A stretch of DNA of 64,000 bases from Hemicentrotus pulcherrimus (Eukaryota > Echinodermata > Echinoidea > Camarodonta > Strongylocentrotidae). Position 1 is the stretch's first letter, and every line of letters starts with the position of its first letter. The notes under the pieces are model-generated. The model did no database searches. It saw only the letters and a list, made by a program, of their open reading frames with translations, and had not been told where the DNA came from. Below, piece after piece: positions 37,275-48,987 of this stretch. The stretch covers positions 141,252-205,251 of the forward strand of contig BEXV01000051.1 in NCBI GenBank assembly GCA_003118195.1, given 5' to 3'. The translations under genes were made by a program, and so were the position numbers.

Positions 37275-37313
37275 CTGGCCCTGCCCCGGGGCGATATCAC
37301 TTTCACTTTTCAG
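37275..37313 (-). CDS. NRXN: Candidate 39-nt cassette exon in LNS3
   Basis: On the minus strand a T-rich tract ending TTTTATCAG precedes 39 nt encoding LKSESDIAPGQGQ, followed by CAG/GTAAAC. The intron is phase 0 and the insert is 13 codons with no stop. It would go between PKWMAK and TEGTLSL at the start of LNS3. The short segment is notably GC-rich in an AT-rich 13.5-kb intron, which suggests constraint. Confidence 0.45.
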
Positions 37314-38591
37314 CTGATAAAATAAAATAAAAACAGGACAAAGGATATTCTACTTGCAATCTAATTCATACAAATGATATTTAACTGTTAATAAAGAATG
37401 ACAAAAATAGACAATGTTTTGGCAATAGAATGAATACAAGCAGTATACATTACCACGTACAATTCATTGTTTTGCATTCATTTTCTTACCATTGTAAAAA
37501 TTCTTTGCACATTCATTCTCTTTCGCAGACTTTTCAAAGGATATCAAAGAGTTCCACAAAAATATCAAAAAATAGCATACAATCTACTCAACTCGAGATC
37601 TATCTAATTCCACAGTAAATATATACAACCAGATGATTTTATACCTGCCTTTTCCCTCAAGTGGTTGGAGTCAACTTTCCACCCCATGATATTATGTTCA
37701 AACTATTTCTATATAACTTGAGAGAAATTAACCCTCATGCTACTTCAACAAATAAATGTATCAGATTAAAAAAAATGGTTCTCAAAATCTAATTCTCCTT
37801 TATTTTGTACATAACAATTCATTGAATTTTGAAATTGTATTCATTGTTTGCAGAATAGTGACAACATCAAGCCAATTTCAATATGCCTACTCCTACAGCT
37901 AGAAGATAAACTACATCTTTTGCGTTCTTGATACCAAGAGAATGGAGTAGCAGTTGGTGTTTGCAATTACAATTTGATGAAAGATGGATGGGTAAATTTC
38001 TTGTGGGAGCAGACGAGGTGTGAATAAGATCATCCAATCACTAGCTCTAGATCAAAGAGTGTTATCGAGGGCAAGCGTTCCAAAATTTCATCACTCTACC
38101 TGTTTGAAGAGATATATTTCTAAGTGTTTGAAGATATCAAAGAAGAATTGAAATATAACTTTGATGATTTCATCACAACTAATGCTGTGCCCAATTTCAA
38201 AGAATGTGTTGCAAATACTAACTAGAGTGTCAATTTGAAGATTTTTCATAACATTTTTATGTCACAGAAGTGCATACTACAAGTTTTATATGATCCCTTT
38301 CATGTTTCAAAGTTCAGAAACGATTTAATATACCAAGCTAGTTGAATGATACTAACTTATTCATGATAAAACTTTACGACTACAGACAGAAAAAGAAAAA
38401 GAAATGTAGAAATAGGACTGGTTAGTCCCAAATCAGCATAATCTCTGGAGCAGAAAGTGAATTGTTTCAAAGAGAAGGTGCACGCCTTCTTCTCACCTTC
38501 ATTGGGAAGAAGATAGCATCACTATGTGCAAGAGTTCTTAAAACGAAATATAAGACAGTCCTGCATTTTTCATGCTAAAAAAAAAACTTAC

Positions 38592-38627
38592 CCTTTTGCA
38601 CTTTCTACACTTTCTGCGTTTTCTAAA
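38592..38627 (-). CDS. Weak candidate 36-nt exon, very basic
   Basis: A TTGTGTTACAG acceptor, 36 nt in phase 0 giving FRKRRKCRKCKR, then G/GTAAGT. It is formally compatible with the same intron as the 39-nt candidate, but the composition is unlike an LNS strand and chance is a real possibility. Confidence 0.2.
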
Positions 38628-40029
38628 CTGTAACACAATCAAACAAGTATCCATCCTGTTATTTATGGTTGCCACAACATTTGTTATCCCCTTTCACTAA
38701 GAGGACACTTCATGACAATAGTTTGAATACTATCATCATACAGACTATTTGATGACTGAGCTTTCAAAAGAATGAGCGATGGTCATATATTAGCAAACAT
38801 AACAAAGGGTGATCTATACTTCTATACATCATAAATGTATTGTTATGTTGATTGAATGCACAACTAAGCATTCATCACGACTCGTATGACAATGCCACCA
38901 TTACTCAAAGTTGATTGGATTAATATCCCTAAAATATACCACTGTTAGAAAATATTATGTTGAATTAATATATCTATGCATGCAGCATTACAATGCTCTT
39001 TTCTTACTACAAAAAAGTCTAGCCACACTCAAATTCTATTGAGTAGATGAGCCAATAAGACCAACAATAACAACATGTTTTGAACAAGAAACACACATTT
39101 TGTTCTTTTGTTATTTAACCCTCCAGAAAGGATCTACAGAGTACTGGGTCAAAATGAAATAACAAAAAATGACTGTAAAAAATTCATTGAAACAGATAGA
39201 AAGCAGATAAACTTGAAAAATTAGAAATATAAAAAAAACCTCCCGATATAAACACAAGTATTGTTAGAAGGTCTTAACGGTATTCATCAGAACTGTTATA
39301 AAATTCATTTTTGAATGACCAAAAGAAGCAGATAAACATGAGAACCTCAAAGAAATCAAGATTCCTGTAGCATCTGAAGTTGTATGATACACACAGAGAG
39401 CAAGCAAGTCATGCAAACATACAAGGTACATGTACATAACAGATGAGAAAAAACAGAGCAAAATACCAAGATCATGACACATGAAATGACACATGAAATT
39501 TCACATGAATTATTATTGATTTTTTCTCTCATTTACTTTAAGTTTTAAGATATTCAGAATTTCACAATACACAAGCTTATCCCACTCACATCACAGAACA
39601 GACTAAATCATTATTTCCCACCTTACTATTATATTGGTTACTGACTGGACACAAAGGATTTTTAATTCAAGTTAAGCTAAAGTTATACTTGTCTAAAGTA
39701 GTAACTTTTTCAAATCATCCAATGCAAACCTAGGTACTGAACATACTATAAAGCACATACGTTTTGTGTTAACAGATGATGCAAGATAAACAAGATCACT
39801 GGTGAAGCTTGACTGACACACATCTCATTTATCCACTTCATTCATTCATTTGTCTACTTTCATTATTGTACATCTCCTTCATCCTGGCTTTTTCCCAAAA
39901 CAAATCTTGCACGGAAGCTGCTAGAATAAACACCTCAAACACGTCTCATAATGTGAGCCGACACCAAGTGACTGTCACTCATGCACCCTTCTTCTGAAGT
40001 AAGTCATCGCCAAAGATGTTATTCTTTAG

Positions 40030-40250
40030 AGGATTCATCCTGTTGCGCATGCAGCCCACGCCCTCCTAATAAAGCAAAGTAGCCTAACTGGAGGCCTTTC
40101 GACCATGCCGTCTCCATGGCAACACAGGCGAGAGATGCTGCCGCCGATTGACGGAAATCAAGCAAATGGACCTCGTAATACCCGCCGAATTTGCGCTTCT
40201 TGAAAAGCCCTCCCGACACGCTTCTGTCTGTCGGCTTTGCAGAATGCTTG
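40030..40250. other. Locally GC-rich patch in large intron
   Basis: This 220-bp stretch is clearly richer in G, C and CpG than its surroundings. Overlapping frames exist on the minus strand without similarity. It could be a regulatory element or an alternative promoter. I cannot tell which. Confidence 0.3.
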
Positions 40251-41926
40251 ATAAACCCAATCTGTCAGCTGAATGATACTGTCTCACTTATTCTTGTTCA
40301 AGACCTTAACTTTGGTCATCAAAAGTTTCATGAGAAGTGGTTTTTGTCCTGCTGCATGATATATAATCTTATCCCTCTGATAACATGTTTCTGAGGTTAC
40401 TCTGTAGGATGTTTTAGGTTCTAGCCGAGCTATCTTTGCCATGCTGAGGAATTTCCTACTTCATTTAAACTTTAAATTTATGATGCAATATCTTAATGGT
40501 GGTGAATTATATCAATCTTTTTCTGATTTATCATGATTCACTTTATGATTGTATGATTATCGATTTAATTGGATTTGTGTGACAAAACTTTCTAATACAA
40601 AAATTAAACCTCCATGCCTTTATTATTTTATTTATTTATCCACACTAATGCAATATAGAAGCTAAGCCTTTCTCTTCTTATATCTGCACAATCAATTATA
40701 TATTTATTCATTTCTTCTTCTCCATTTCATTATCTCTCTTTCTCTTAAATTTCTATTCCTTTCTTTTCTTTCCCTAACATGCACTCGCCCCCTTCCATCT
40801 TCGGTGGCAATTCCATTCATAGCACCTGTAAATCTGCTGAAAGCCTGACTTATCATGACTGCAACAGGATCGTAATAGATCGGTCCTTGCCGCACATAAA
40901 CACTGGGTAACAAGATACTCTCCTCATCCAGAGTCCAAATGCTAGGCATAACTCACCTCATCCTGATTGGCTTCATCAGTCCCACAAATAAACATTCATG
41001 TTTGCATGTTTGAAAATGAGGTTTCTACTTTGATAAATTTCATGACTATCTCTGCCCTATCAGCATTCCTCCGAGTTGTACATATTCTTGCAAATTTTTA
41101 ATGTTAAAAGATATCAAATCATGATTTGCAATATCCAATTTAATCAAAAAGAGGACTTTTCATTTGTTTTCAGTAAAATGAAAACACACATAATAGCAAG
41201 TATCTCCTTATTGATGCCTTAAGATGGTTCCTTCATGCCCCCTATAAAACCTGTTAACACCATCTAGATATTCTTTCAGAACCATTAAATTGAATGCGTA
41301 TGGAGGCAGCTTTTTCAATAAGCACATAATTTAAATTCATTAATTTATCTAAGATCCCATAAAATTAAATCTAATTCAAAGCTGAGTATGTCCCTCTAAT
41401 AGCACCCCATGTTTTTCCCTTTCTGTACCATGTATCATCTGCTGAAAGATAACCGGGTTCATAAGTTTAAACATGAACTACACCCTAGTAGAGTGACTGG
41501 GTCTGCTTGTCTCTACACAAGTAATTCAGATGGCTGCTTAACAATCCCTCATCTACTGGTTGGCCCACTGTTTGATGCAACAATAACAGATCGCAGGATC
41601 GGTTAACCAAATTACAGGGAAGAAAATCCTGCCAGTACTAACATAGGAGTCACATGTTTAAAGTTCATTGGCATGAACCTGGAGGCTAGAAAAAGGGATA
41701 AAAGTCCACCCTCAGGAGGCACAAGTTGTGAAGAAAGCAAACAAATCTCTCCCTCTCTCTCAGGATTGAACAAAAAATGTTACATTTAACAGTTTCCTTG
41801 TTTATCTCAAATTGTTTGATCGTTCTATACAGATTTGAAAGTAATTTCTATTTGATATAACAAATACTTGTACGATCATTTCACAGGGCATAAATCAGTT
41901 TAATATTCTTCAACCTAGTTTTTGGA

Positions 41927-41930
<4 letters not shown>

Positions 41931-41959
<29 letters not shown>
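41931..41959. repeat. (CT)n microsatellite
   Basis: A CT dinucleotide run. Confidence 0.9.
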
Positions 41960-41960
<1 letters not shown>

Positions 41961-42720
41961 TTCTCTGTAATACCTGCTTTTCAACCTTAACTTCAAGCAA
42001 CCTGAACATTTGTTGATGTTAACCAAAACAATTTACAAATTTCACTCTTTTCAACCATTCAATCTTTACATGATTACATAACAACACAACAAATAGAACA
42101 GGCTATAGAATAATCATGCATGTCGGGCCTAATGATTACATGCTATAACACAGGATGGATTAAAACATAGAAATCTATGTCAGTTTACTTAAATATTATT
42201 TGCATGAAAACATACTATTATTATATGGAATACAAACCCTGGTAATTGCAAAAACAGACATTGTTAAGTCAGAGCATGCACCAGTTCCAGTCTGAAGGGA
42301 ACATCTTAATTAAAACCATGGCAACCTGTTTTAGAGTTAATTAAAAACTTTAAAAAAAAACTTGAAAACAGTGAGCTAAAATTCACTATTTCAATCTGTA
42401 GCTCTACACACAACACTCGGCTTGGTAAACCTGTCATAATACCTCAAAACCTTGTTTGGGAAGTATGTGTCACTATATGGTAAGCATTCACTAATATTAA
42501 TGACAGGACAAAGAAAATAGTAAATATCTGGTTTGTTTGGTTTGCCATTTTTATAAAATAACTACAGCAAAACTATGAAATGCACCAATAGATATGCAAC
42601 TTCTACTTCAGCACACACAACAAAAATTACAATAGTAGATTCACATGACCTTCTTTCCTTGGGAGGTACTCACGGTAGTAGTAACTCAGAACATCCTATG
42701 TCTATACATCATAATGTGTA

Positions 42721-42786
42721 TTGAGAGCCAGAAGGGCATTAATTCAGTATTTTCATATTATAACTTAACACCCTTTTGGCTCTCAA
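42721..42786. repeat. Hairpin repeat, best-paired full copy
   Basis: Arms TTGAGAGCCAGAAGGG (42721-42736) and CCCTTTTGGCTCTCAA (42771-42786) pair at 15 of 16 positions, and the inner GCATTAA/TTAACA partly extends the stem. It is a 66-nt hairpin in the intron just downstream of the LNS2/LNS3 exon. Confidence 0.75.
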
Positions 42787-42960
42787 CTAACGACACAGGA
42801 GATATGTGCTGACTCAATCTTCTTCCTCCTCCTCCTCATCTGAAGTTATGTGACAAGCATGCACACTTTTGGACAAACATCACACGCAGGCTCTTTTATC
42901 TTCACCCTTACAAACCCAAAAAGAAACTCTGCAGAACAAAAGAAGAAAACTCTAGCTTAC

Positions 42961-43137
42961 CTTTGCCATCCATTTTGGAAGAAGAAGGAAGGATTCTTCA
43001 GTGAGGAAGGTGATAGGATCGATAGCATCCACGTCTTCTGTTGTGAAGGTGATATCACCAAAGACTTGAGTGAAGTCATCACCACTGATAGCCAACTCTA
43101 GAAGCTCAAGCATAAAGTCTTCACCATTGTAAACAAC
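42961..43137 (-). CDS. NRXN: Neurexin exon: end of LNS2 and start of LNS3
   Basis: A 177-nt phase 0-0 exon: VVYNGEDFMLELLELAISGD, FGDITFTTEDVDAIDPITFL, EESFLLLPKWMAK. The DPITF..ESF..LPKW.AK run is diagnostic for the LNS2-LNS3 junction of alpha-neurexins. The vertebrate LNS2 cysteine near VAFKCEN is absent here. It is isolated between two introns of about 13.5 kb. Confidence 0.95.
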
Positions 43138-43159
43138 CTAGAAGATCAAAGAAAAAATA

Positions 43160-43185
43160 TAATAATAATAATAATAATAATAATG
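43160..43185. repeat. (ATA)n microsatellite
   Basis: An AAT/ATA trinucleotide run just upstream (minus sense) of the 177-nt exon. Confidence 0.9.
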
Positions 43186-44373
43186 ATGATTTGAATACAA
43201 GAGCTCCAGTATTAAGTCTTCTACATTACATACAACTTGTGAGATCAAAGACTAAGAAATGAAGGTCAAAATGTACACTATGATTTATAATGACTAAATT
43301 CTGGACATACCGGTATTCTGTTTTCATATTTATAATCAAAATGATGTTTGGGATGAATGAATAGCAGTCAGAACTATGTGAATTTTTCTTTCTTCATAAC
43401 ACTAGTTAATATAGAATTTATATAAACATAATTTCCAGAAGCTGGTACTATTATTTCCACATGAAACATTCCGAAATACATCAGCAAGCAAACTTTTCTC
43501 CTTTTTTTAATTTGAGTTATACTTTTCCTTTGAATATCAATCATCTTTTATAATAATCACAATATTCTGACAACTGATGATGGAACATCCACAAAAAAAT
43601 CACAAAATTCATTAGCATAACATTGTAGACAATTTTAGACATACTCCCACGTAAAATAAGAACTGAATTTCCCATACATTTATCTTTCTGTTGGAAATGA
43701 AATAAATGTAAATTGAATTGAATTGATATTATCCCAATGTAATTGACACTTAAATAAAGATTTATGCACTCTCTGGTCTCATTACAGCAGTATTACCATG
43801 ACTTTATTCAATATTATTTTTATTTCTACCTTTATCTTTTTTCATCAGCTGTGTAGAATCACCTCAAGCTATATAAAATTCTACTCATCCACAAAAAACA
43901 CAGAATATAAAGGTATTTTCAACAAGGTACTGAGAATAGCTTGGCATGGACCACTTGAAATAAATCTGGGTCATTACTGAGTTATCTTGCCTTAAACCCC
44001 TTCATCAAATATTCATCCCATATCTCATCCTATGCCCCATGTTCTATGCAAACAAGCGGTCTGAATATTGCCTCCAGTAAACGGCTGCGACACTGTTTGG
44101 TTTTCCAGTGTCTTGACAGGGCAGCAAATGATGTGAACGCTGGCCAAGATACTCACACTCACCAACCTTTTGGGGGTACCCATGGAATGTTAACCCACTG
44201 CTTCTAATGCACTCACTTTCATATTATACATACATTTGCTATATAGTTATCTTCAACCACTCAAACTTAGTATTTAAGAGGTTAAGTAAGCACCAACAGT
44301 TCTTGATTCCTGTTATGAACTGTCTTGAGAAATATTCTTCAAACATCTTGCTCATTGCAGTCGACAATATTCC

Positions 44374-45065
44374 TATCCAAAGGTCTTTCCTTTATTATAT
44401 TGTCTGTTCCAAGCCAGAAGGTGTATAGGATACTGGACAGCTGGACAAGTAATGTACAGATCTGTTCACATATGAAATGACCTTCTAAAAAACCATCACA
44501 GCAAAATAATACCTATTTTTTTTTAATTTGTAAAAGAATAGCAAGTGCAGGTGAAAAAGTAGCTTTGTACAAGTACTCACTCAGCTCTGTTTTACAAGAT
44601 ATAGAATTTTGAAGCGCATATCACAAGAAAATGAAAGAAGTGATATGCTATAAGTAAATACCAACACGGTTTTAGGAAAGGTCACTCCTGCAAATCACAG
44701 CTTATCCAAACCATGCACGACCTTACCCTTTCAATCAACAAACGGACCCACACTGACATGATCGTTACTGACTTCTCTTAAGCGTTCAACACTGTGTCCC
44801 ATCATCGTCTCATCCTTAAACTCAATCAGTACAGTATCAATGGGAAAACCAACAGGTGGATCTCATCTTTCTTACAAGACAGGCATCAACGGGTAGTATT
44901 GGGGGGAGAACATTCACAGTGGGTTAGGGTTAAGTCGGGCGTNTATCCAAAGGTCTTTCCTTTATTATATTGTCTGTTCAGAACCAGAGGGTGTTAATGC
45001 TGCATTTTACGAGATATAGAATTTTGAAGCGCATATCACAAGAATATGAAAAAAGTGATATGCTA
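44374..45065. repeat. Direct duplications flanking an N join
   Basis: The block starting TATCCAAAGGTCTTTCC at 44374 recurs at 44944 immediately after an N at 44943. A second block of 61 bp (TTTTACRAGATATAGAATTT...) occurs at 44590-44650 and 45005-45065. In the second place the two blocks are adjacent. This pattern suggests either an insertion with local duplication or an assembly of two haplotypes. Confidence 0.7.
44659..44943 (+). pseudogene. LINE (jockey/CR1-like) reverse transcriptase fragment, broken
   Basis: Translation gives YQHGFRKGHSCKSQLIQTMH, then TDFS, an in-frame TAA, AFNTVSHHRLILKL, then WISSFLQDRHQRVVLGGEHS and VKSG. These are the QxGFRxGxSC, VDFSKAFDTVxHxxLLxKL and WIxSFLxxRxQxV blocks of non-LTR retrotransposon reverse transcriptases, about 95 residues of a domain several times longer. 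A stop replaces the usual lysine after DFS, and the fragment ends at an N before the catalytic YADD region. Confidence 0.85.
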
Positions 45066-48000
45066 CCAAGATTTGTGTCAATGTGTAATTGACATTTTAC
45101 CATGGATTTGGTATTTAACCATAGGTTTTCACATAAGAGGTCTTACAATTGATATCTGCTGCCTAAATTGGACCAACTCCTTACAAGACCATTTCAATCA
45201 TTAAAAGGCCAATATATATATATATATTACTTTGACAGGGGTCTTCTCACTTATCAACCAGCAATCCCAACACAGTTGAATTAGTGAAATGAAGTAGTGA
45301 TTGATATGTCCATTCAACATTTGGGATACGTGTACAGGCACCACTATTCCCATATTGACTGATCTGTTGTAGATGTAAGCCCGTCTTCAACTAATATACA
45401 GCAGCTACAACCCTGGGGAATTATACTGCCATGATTTCAGATAGAACACAACTTAATCTAGTTAACTTTTATCCACATAGTATCTTACCAAAACATAATT
45501 AGTTTCTCCTGAAGGTATAGGGTGTTTTAATCTTGATGATATTGTGATATCAAATGGTATGAATTTCTTTTAATGCTCAATTGCACAACTTCGCCAAAAG
45601 GTTCTAAATAAAATCACATTCTTTATTATTCATCATTCCAGATCTATTAAACCGCATTTTGACTTTATAGGCCTTGATCTCAAAAATCTTCCTCACAAAC
45701 GGCTTTCAATCACTATGTCATATACTTGAAGTCATCAGGGGGTAGAGATACTCTAGTTTTTACCACACTGTATCACTTTGTCAGCTCTTCTTTTGTTACT
45801 TGCCCTATGACCTCAAGAAGCAGTACCTGGACTGATCTACCCCTATGAACCCCTATAGACTCTTCACCTCAGAAGCCAAAATGGAAAGAAAGTGGCAACC
45901 TGCACTCAAGCTCCTGTCACTCAGTCACATGACTCCTCAATCCAGAGCTCATATCACATGACCCAATCACCACGCCAACCATCATCAATGAAGTCTAAAG
46001 CTTCCAAAATCCTCTTCTAGTGTCGGCATAGTACAGTGTAACTAACGCTAGGGGCCAATGGAACAAGCTTAGTACCAAGAACAAGCTAATATTGCACACG
46101 TAATCCATCCCACGTCCCATGTCTCAAATCCCCCCGAAACGCGCTTTTATTGATCTCCCGTATTCCATTCCTAATGAAAACACCTAGTCTACCACAGTTG
46201 GACATCGAGGTGCACCCACATTCCCCAAAATACGCCCTGAAAAATAAAGGTGGCAGTATTGATTACGAATGCTCAATTGCTTTTTTTCTTCAAGAGTGAA
46301 TATTATTTCCGTGGTGAACGCCCTTGGGTGATAGCCGCGGCTACGCATAAAAAGTTTGGCTTTTTGCTGGCTGAGCTTGGCACACTGGACTATCTAAAAT
46401 GTTTTTACAGGCGAGAAGTGTCGTCTAGTCTTCTACAGACAACTTGGCGACACATGATACTGCTTGCTGACAGTGTGAACACACCTCTAAAGACTGGCTT
46501 TCACGTTAACACTCCTCCCTTGATTAACTTACTGAGAATCAAATTTGATACCATGGATTTCATTCCATCTGATGCATAGAAAAACGATCACAGCCACAGT
46601 GGCTACTAGTCTGAAATCTACTGAAGATATGAAGATATTCATTTTTCTACTTCCTAAGAAATCACATAAATGTTCAAATCATAGTACTGATTTAAACACT
46701 CATTCATTTTTATATCATTTGATAATGCTACTGCAATCACCATGACCCAAGATACAAACACAAATTTCTTCTCCAAAAGGTTCCTTCATAATAAAAATAA
46801 ATGGGTTGGCATTGCCTTTAGTCATCTTCTGTAACACCTAGACCCACCTCATGATATTCTTAGCTTTAAAATAGACAGCATGGTCCTCCTAAAGATATTT
46901 TTAGTTTGAAAATGAGACAGCTCGGTCCTCCTAAGGCCATTATTACAAAACTAAGAAGCATCAAATTTGTAACTCTAGCCTCATATTTAGAGAAAACACT
47001 TCTGAGTTCAAAAATTTCAGTCTTTGCCCTTGAGTAACTGAAAACATGAGAACGTCATTAGACAGACAATGGGAAAGTTAGTGCCAGATGAGCCATGCTG
47101 TCAACATCATTCCTTGTGCATGCTTGTGTGTCTGTGAGTACGGACTGATCAAATATCTTCCCACTGCTCACATTTACTAGGTCTGCACACCTCTCTGTGT
47201 GGTGCGCAGCATGTAAGTCACCATCTTCAACAGATTTGGCTTAAACTCAAACAAAGGTATAGAAAACCAATCTAAAAATAGCAATGAGAAAACCCCACAA
47301 ATCTTGGCAATAGGAACAGGGTTTTTTAAATGCATCTGAGACTAAGAGAGGAGGAAAACATGCATATCCTGGAGCTATAGATGTTATTTACCACCTCATC
47401 GTGTTCAAATACTAAAGGGATAAAAGCACACAGTTATAAAACAGTCTCTATTTTGAGGCAAGTACGGAAGATTACTAGGAGCAAAGTCACCATATCATTT
47501 CACTAAAAGAAGTTATTTATGCAGCTTTGGGAAAAACAAACAGCTAGGGTATCAAGTGGTAACAATATTTTAATCCACAACGAAAAAATTACAAGCTTGA
47601 AAGCACAGCTAAGGCAACCCATAAACACTTGAATACAAGCAGTATTTATATATTTAGTATCAAAAGTATTTAGGGAATTATCTTTGAGGAGCGCCAGGGT
47701 ATCACATGACATACTGCTCAAATATTTTGTTGTTGAATATTTGGTATGTTTAACTATAGCATATCTGTTTAAAAAATAATAAGGGCAGTATATATATATA
47801 TTCCATGATTTTTCCATCTATGATTCCAACTTGTACCGGTAAATAAAAGCAGATTAATTTCACAGCATTTTTGAGACCCCTAGAACTGGATTTAGACAAT
47901 ATCAAGGGTGAAGTTTATTCTGTACTAATATCAATCATATGTATCCAAGCTTCTTTTCTCATAAAGCTGTACTCACTCATTATACCATCAAGCAACCTAT

Positions 48001-48281
48001 CAATTTAGAACAATTTTACTGATGTAATTTATTACACAATCCACTTACGAACAAACACCATGAACTTATCATTCCTCAACTTTAAGATTAAACAGGTATG
48101 AAGTATACCGGCATGTGGTAGCAGAACATTACTACAAGTATTTTTGATTGCAAGAAATATACTATTAAGGGAAGCGGTTGAACTTCCCTACTTCAGCTAT
48201 TTTAAAAATAAACAAGAGTAACTTCTTCATCACCCTTCCTCGTCTTGGAATGTCTATTGGTGGTCAACTCTATTTCTCTTT

Positions 48282-48283
<2 letters not shown>

Positions 48284-48321
<38 letters not shown>
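48284..48321. repeat. (CT)n microsatellite
   Basis: A CT dinucleotide run in the LNS2 intron. Confidence 0.9.
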
Positions 48322-48323
<2 letters not shown>

Positions 48324-48873
48324 TTACTAATGCCCCGGAGCACGAATGGATAAAAGAAGCATGGCCAGACCCAATTGCAACACAGCTCTAGAGAACTCGG
48401 ATCAGTCTTGGCATCGGAGACAAAAAATGCAAATGCCATATTGACTTTTTGGGCTATGAATCTCATGCAATGGGAGAGTCCACGGCCTAGAATTTCAGCA
48501 CCTGTGTTTAAACGCCCGACTTGTTTGAAATGCTCCTCTGTGGCGTGCCATTCAAATCACGTCTCGCAAACTTCTTTCCTTTTTCTCTTAATATCCTGGA
48601 TAGACGAAAGCGTCAAGGAAAAGTAAATACTGTTCAGAGGATTGAAATTCAACACCTTATGAAAGTATCCACATGTCATGAGAAAAACAGACAATGTTTT
48701 GTAATATTAGAACATTGCTTTCAAGTGAATGTGGGAATGTTTGAAGAAAGCAACCAGAGTTTAATGTGCTTTACCATGGCGCAGACACCATAAGCTATAA
48801 GCAATCAATGAAAATATTCCAAACTTTTGATACGCTATAAGAAAATCTTATTAAATCAGACATACTGACTTTA

Positions 48874-48987
48874 TTTAATCAGGTAAAATTCCCTTCAACT
48901 CACAACCTGAGTCTACCTCTTTAAGTTTGGTTTAATCAGGTAAAATTCCCTTCAACTCACAACTTGAGTCTACCTCTTTAAGTTTGG
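48874..48987. repeat. Two 57-bp tandem copies
   Basis: Units 48874-48930 and 48931-48987 start TTTAATCAGGTAAAATTCCC. They differ at about one position, so the duplication is young or an assembly artefact. Confidence 0.9.

Noticed and set aside
40941..40975. Good donor GAG/GTGAGT on the minus strand in the LNS3 intron
   Set aside because: No acceptor upstream gives a multiple-of-three exon of believable size. The neighbouring frame 40704-40949 matches nothing.
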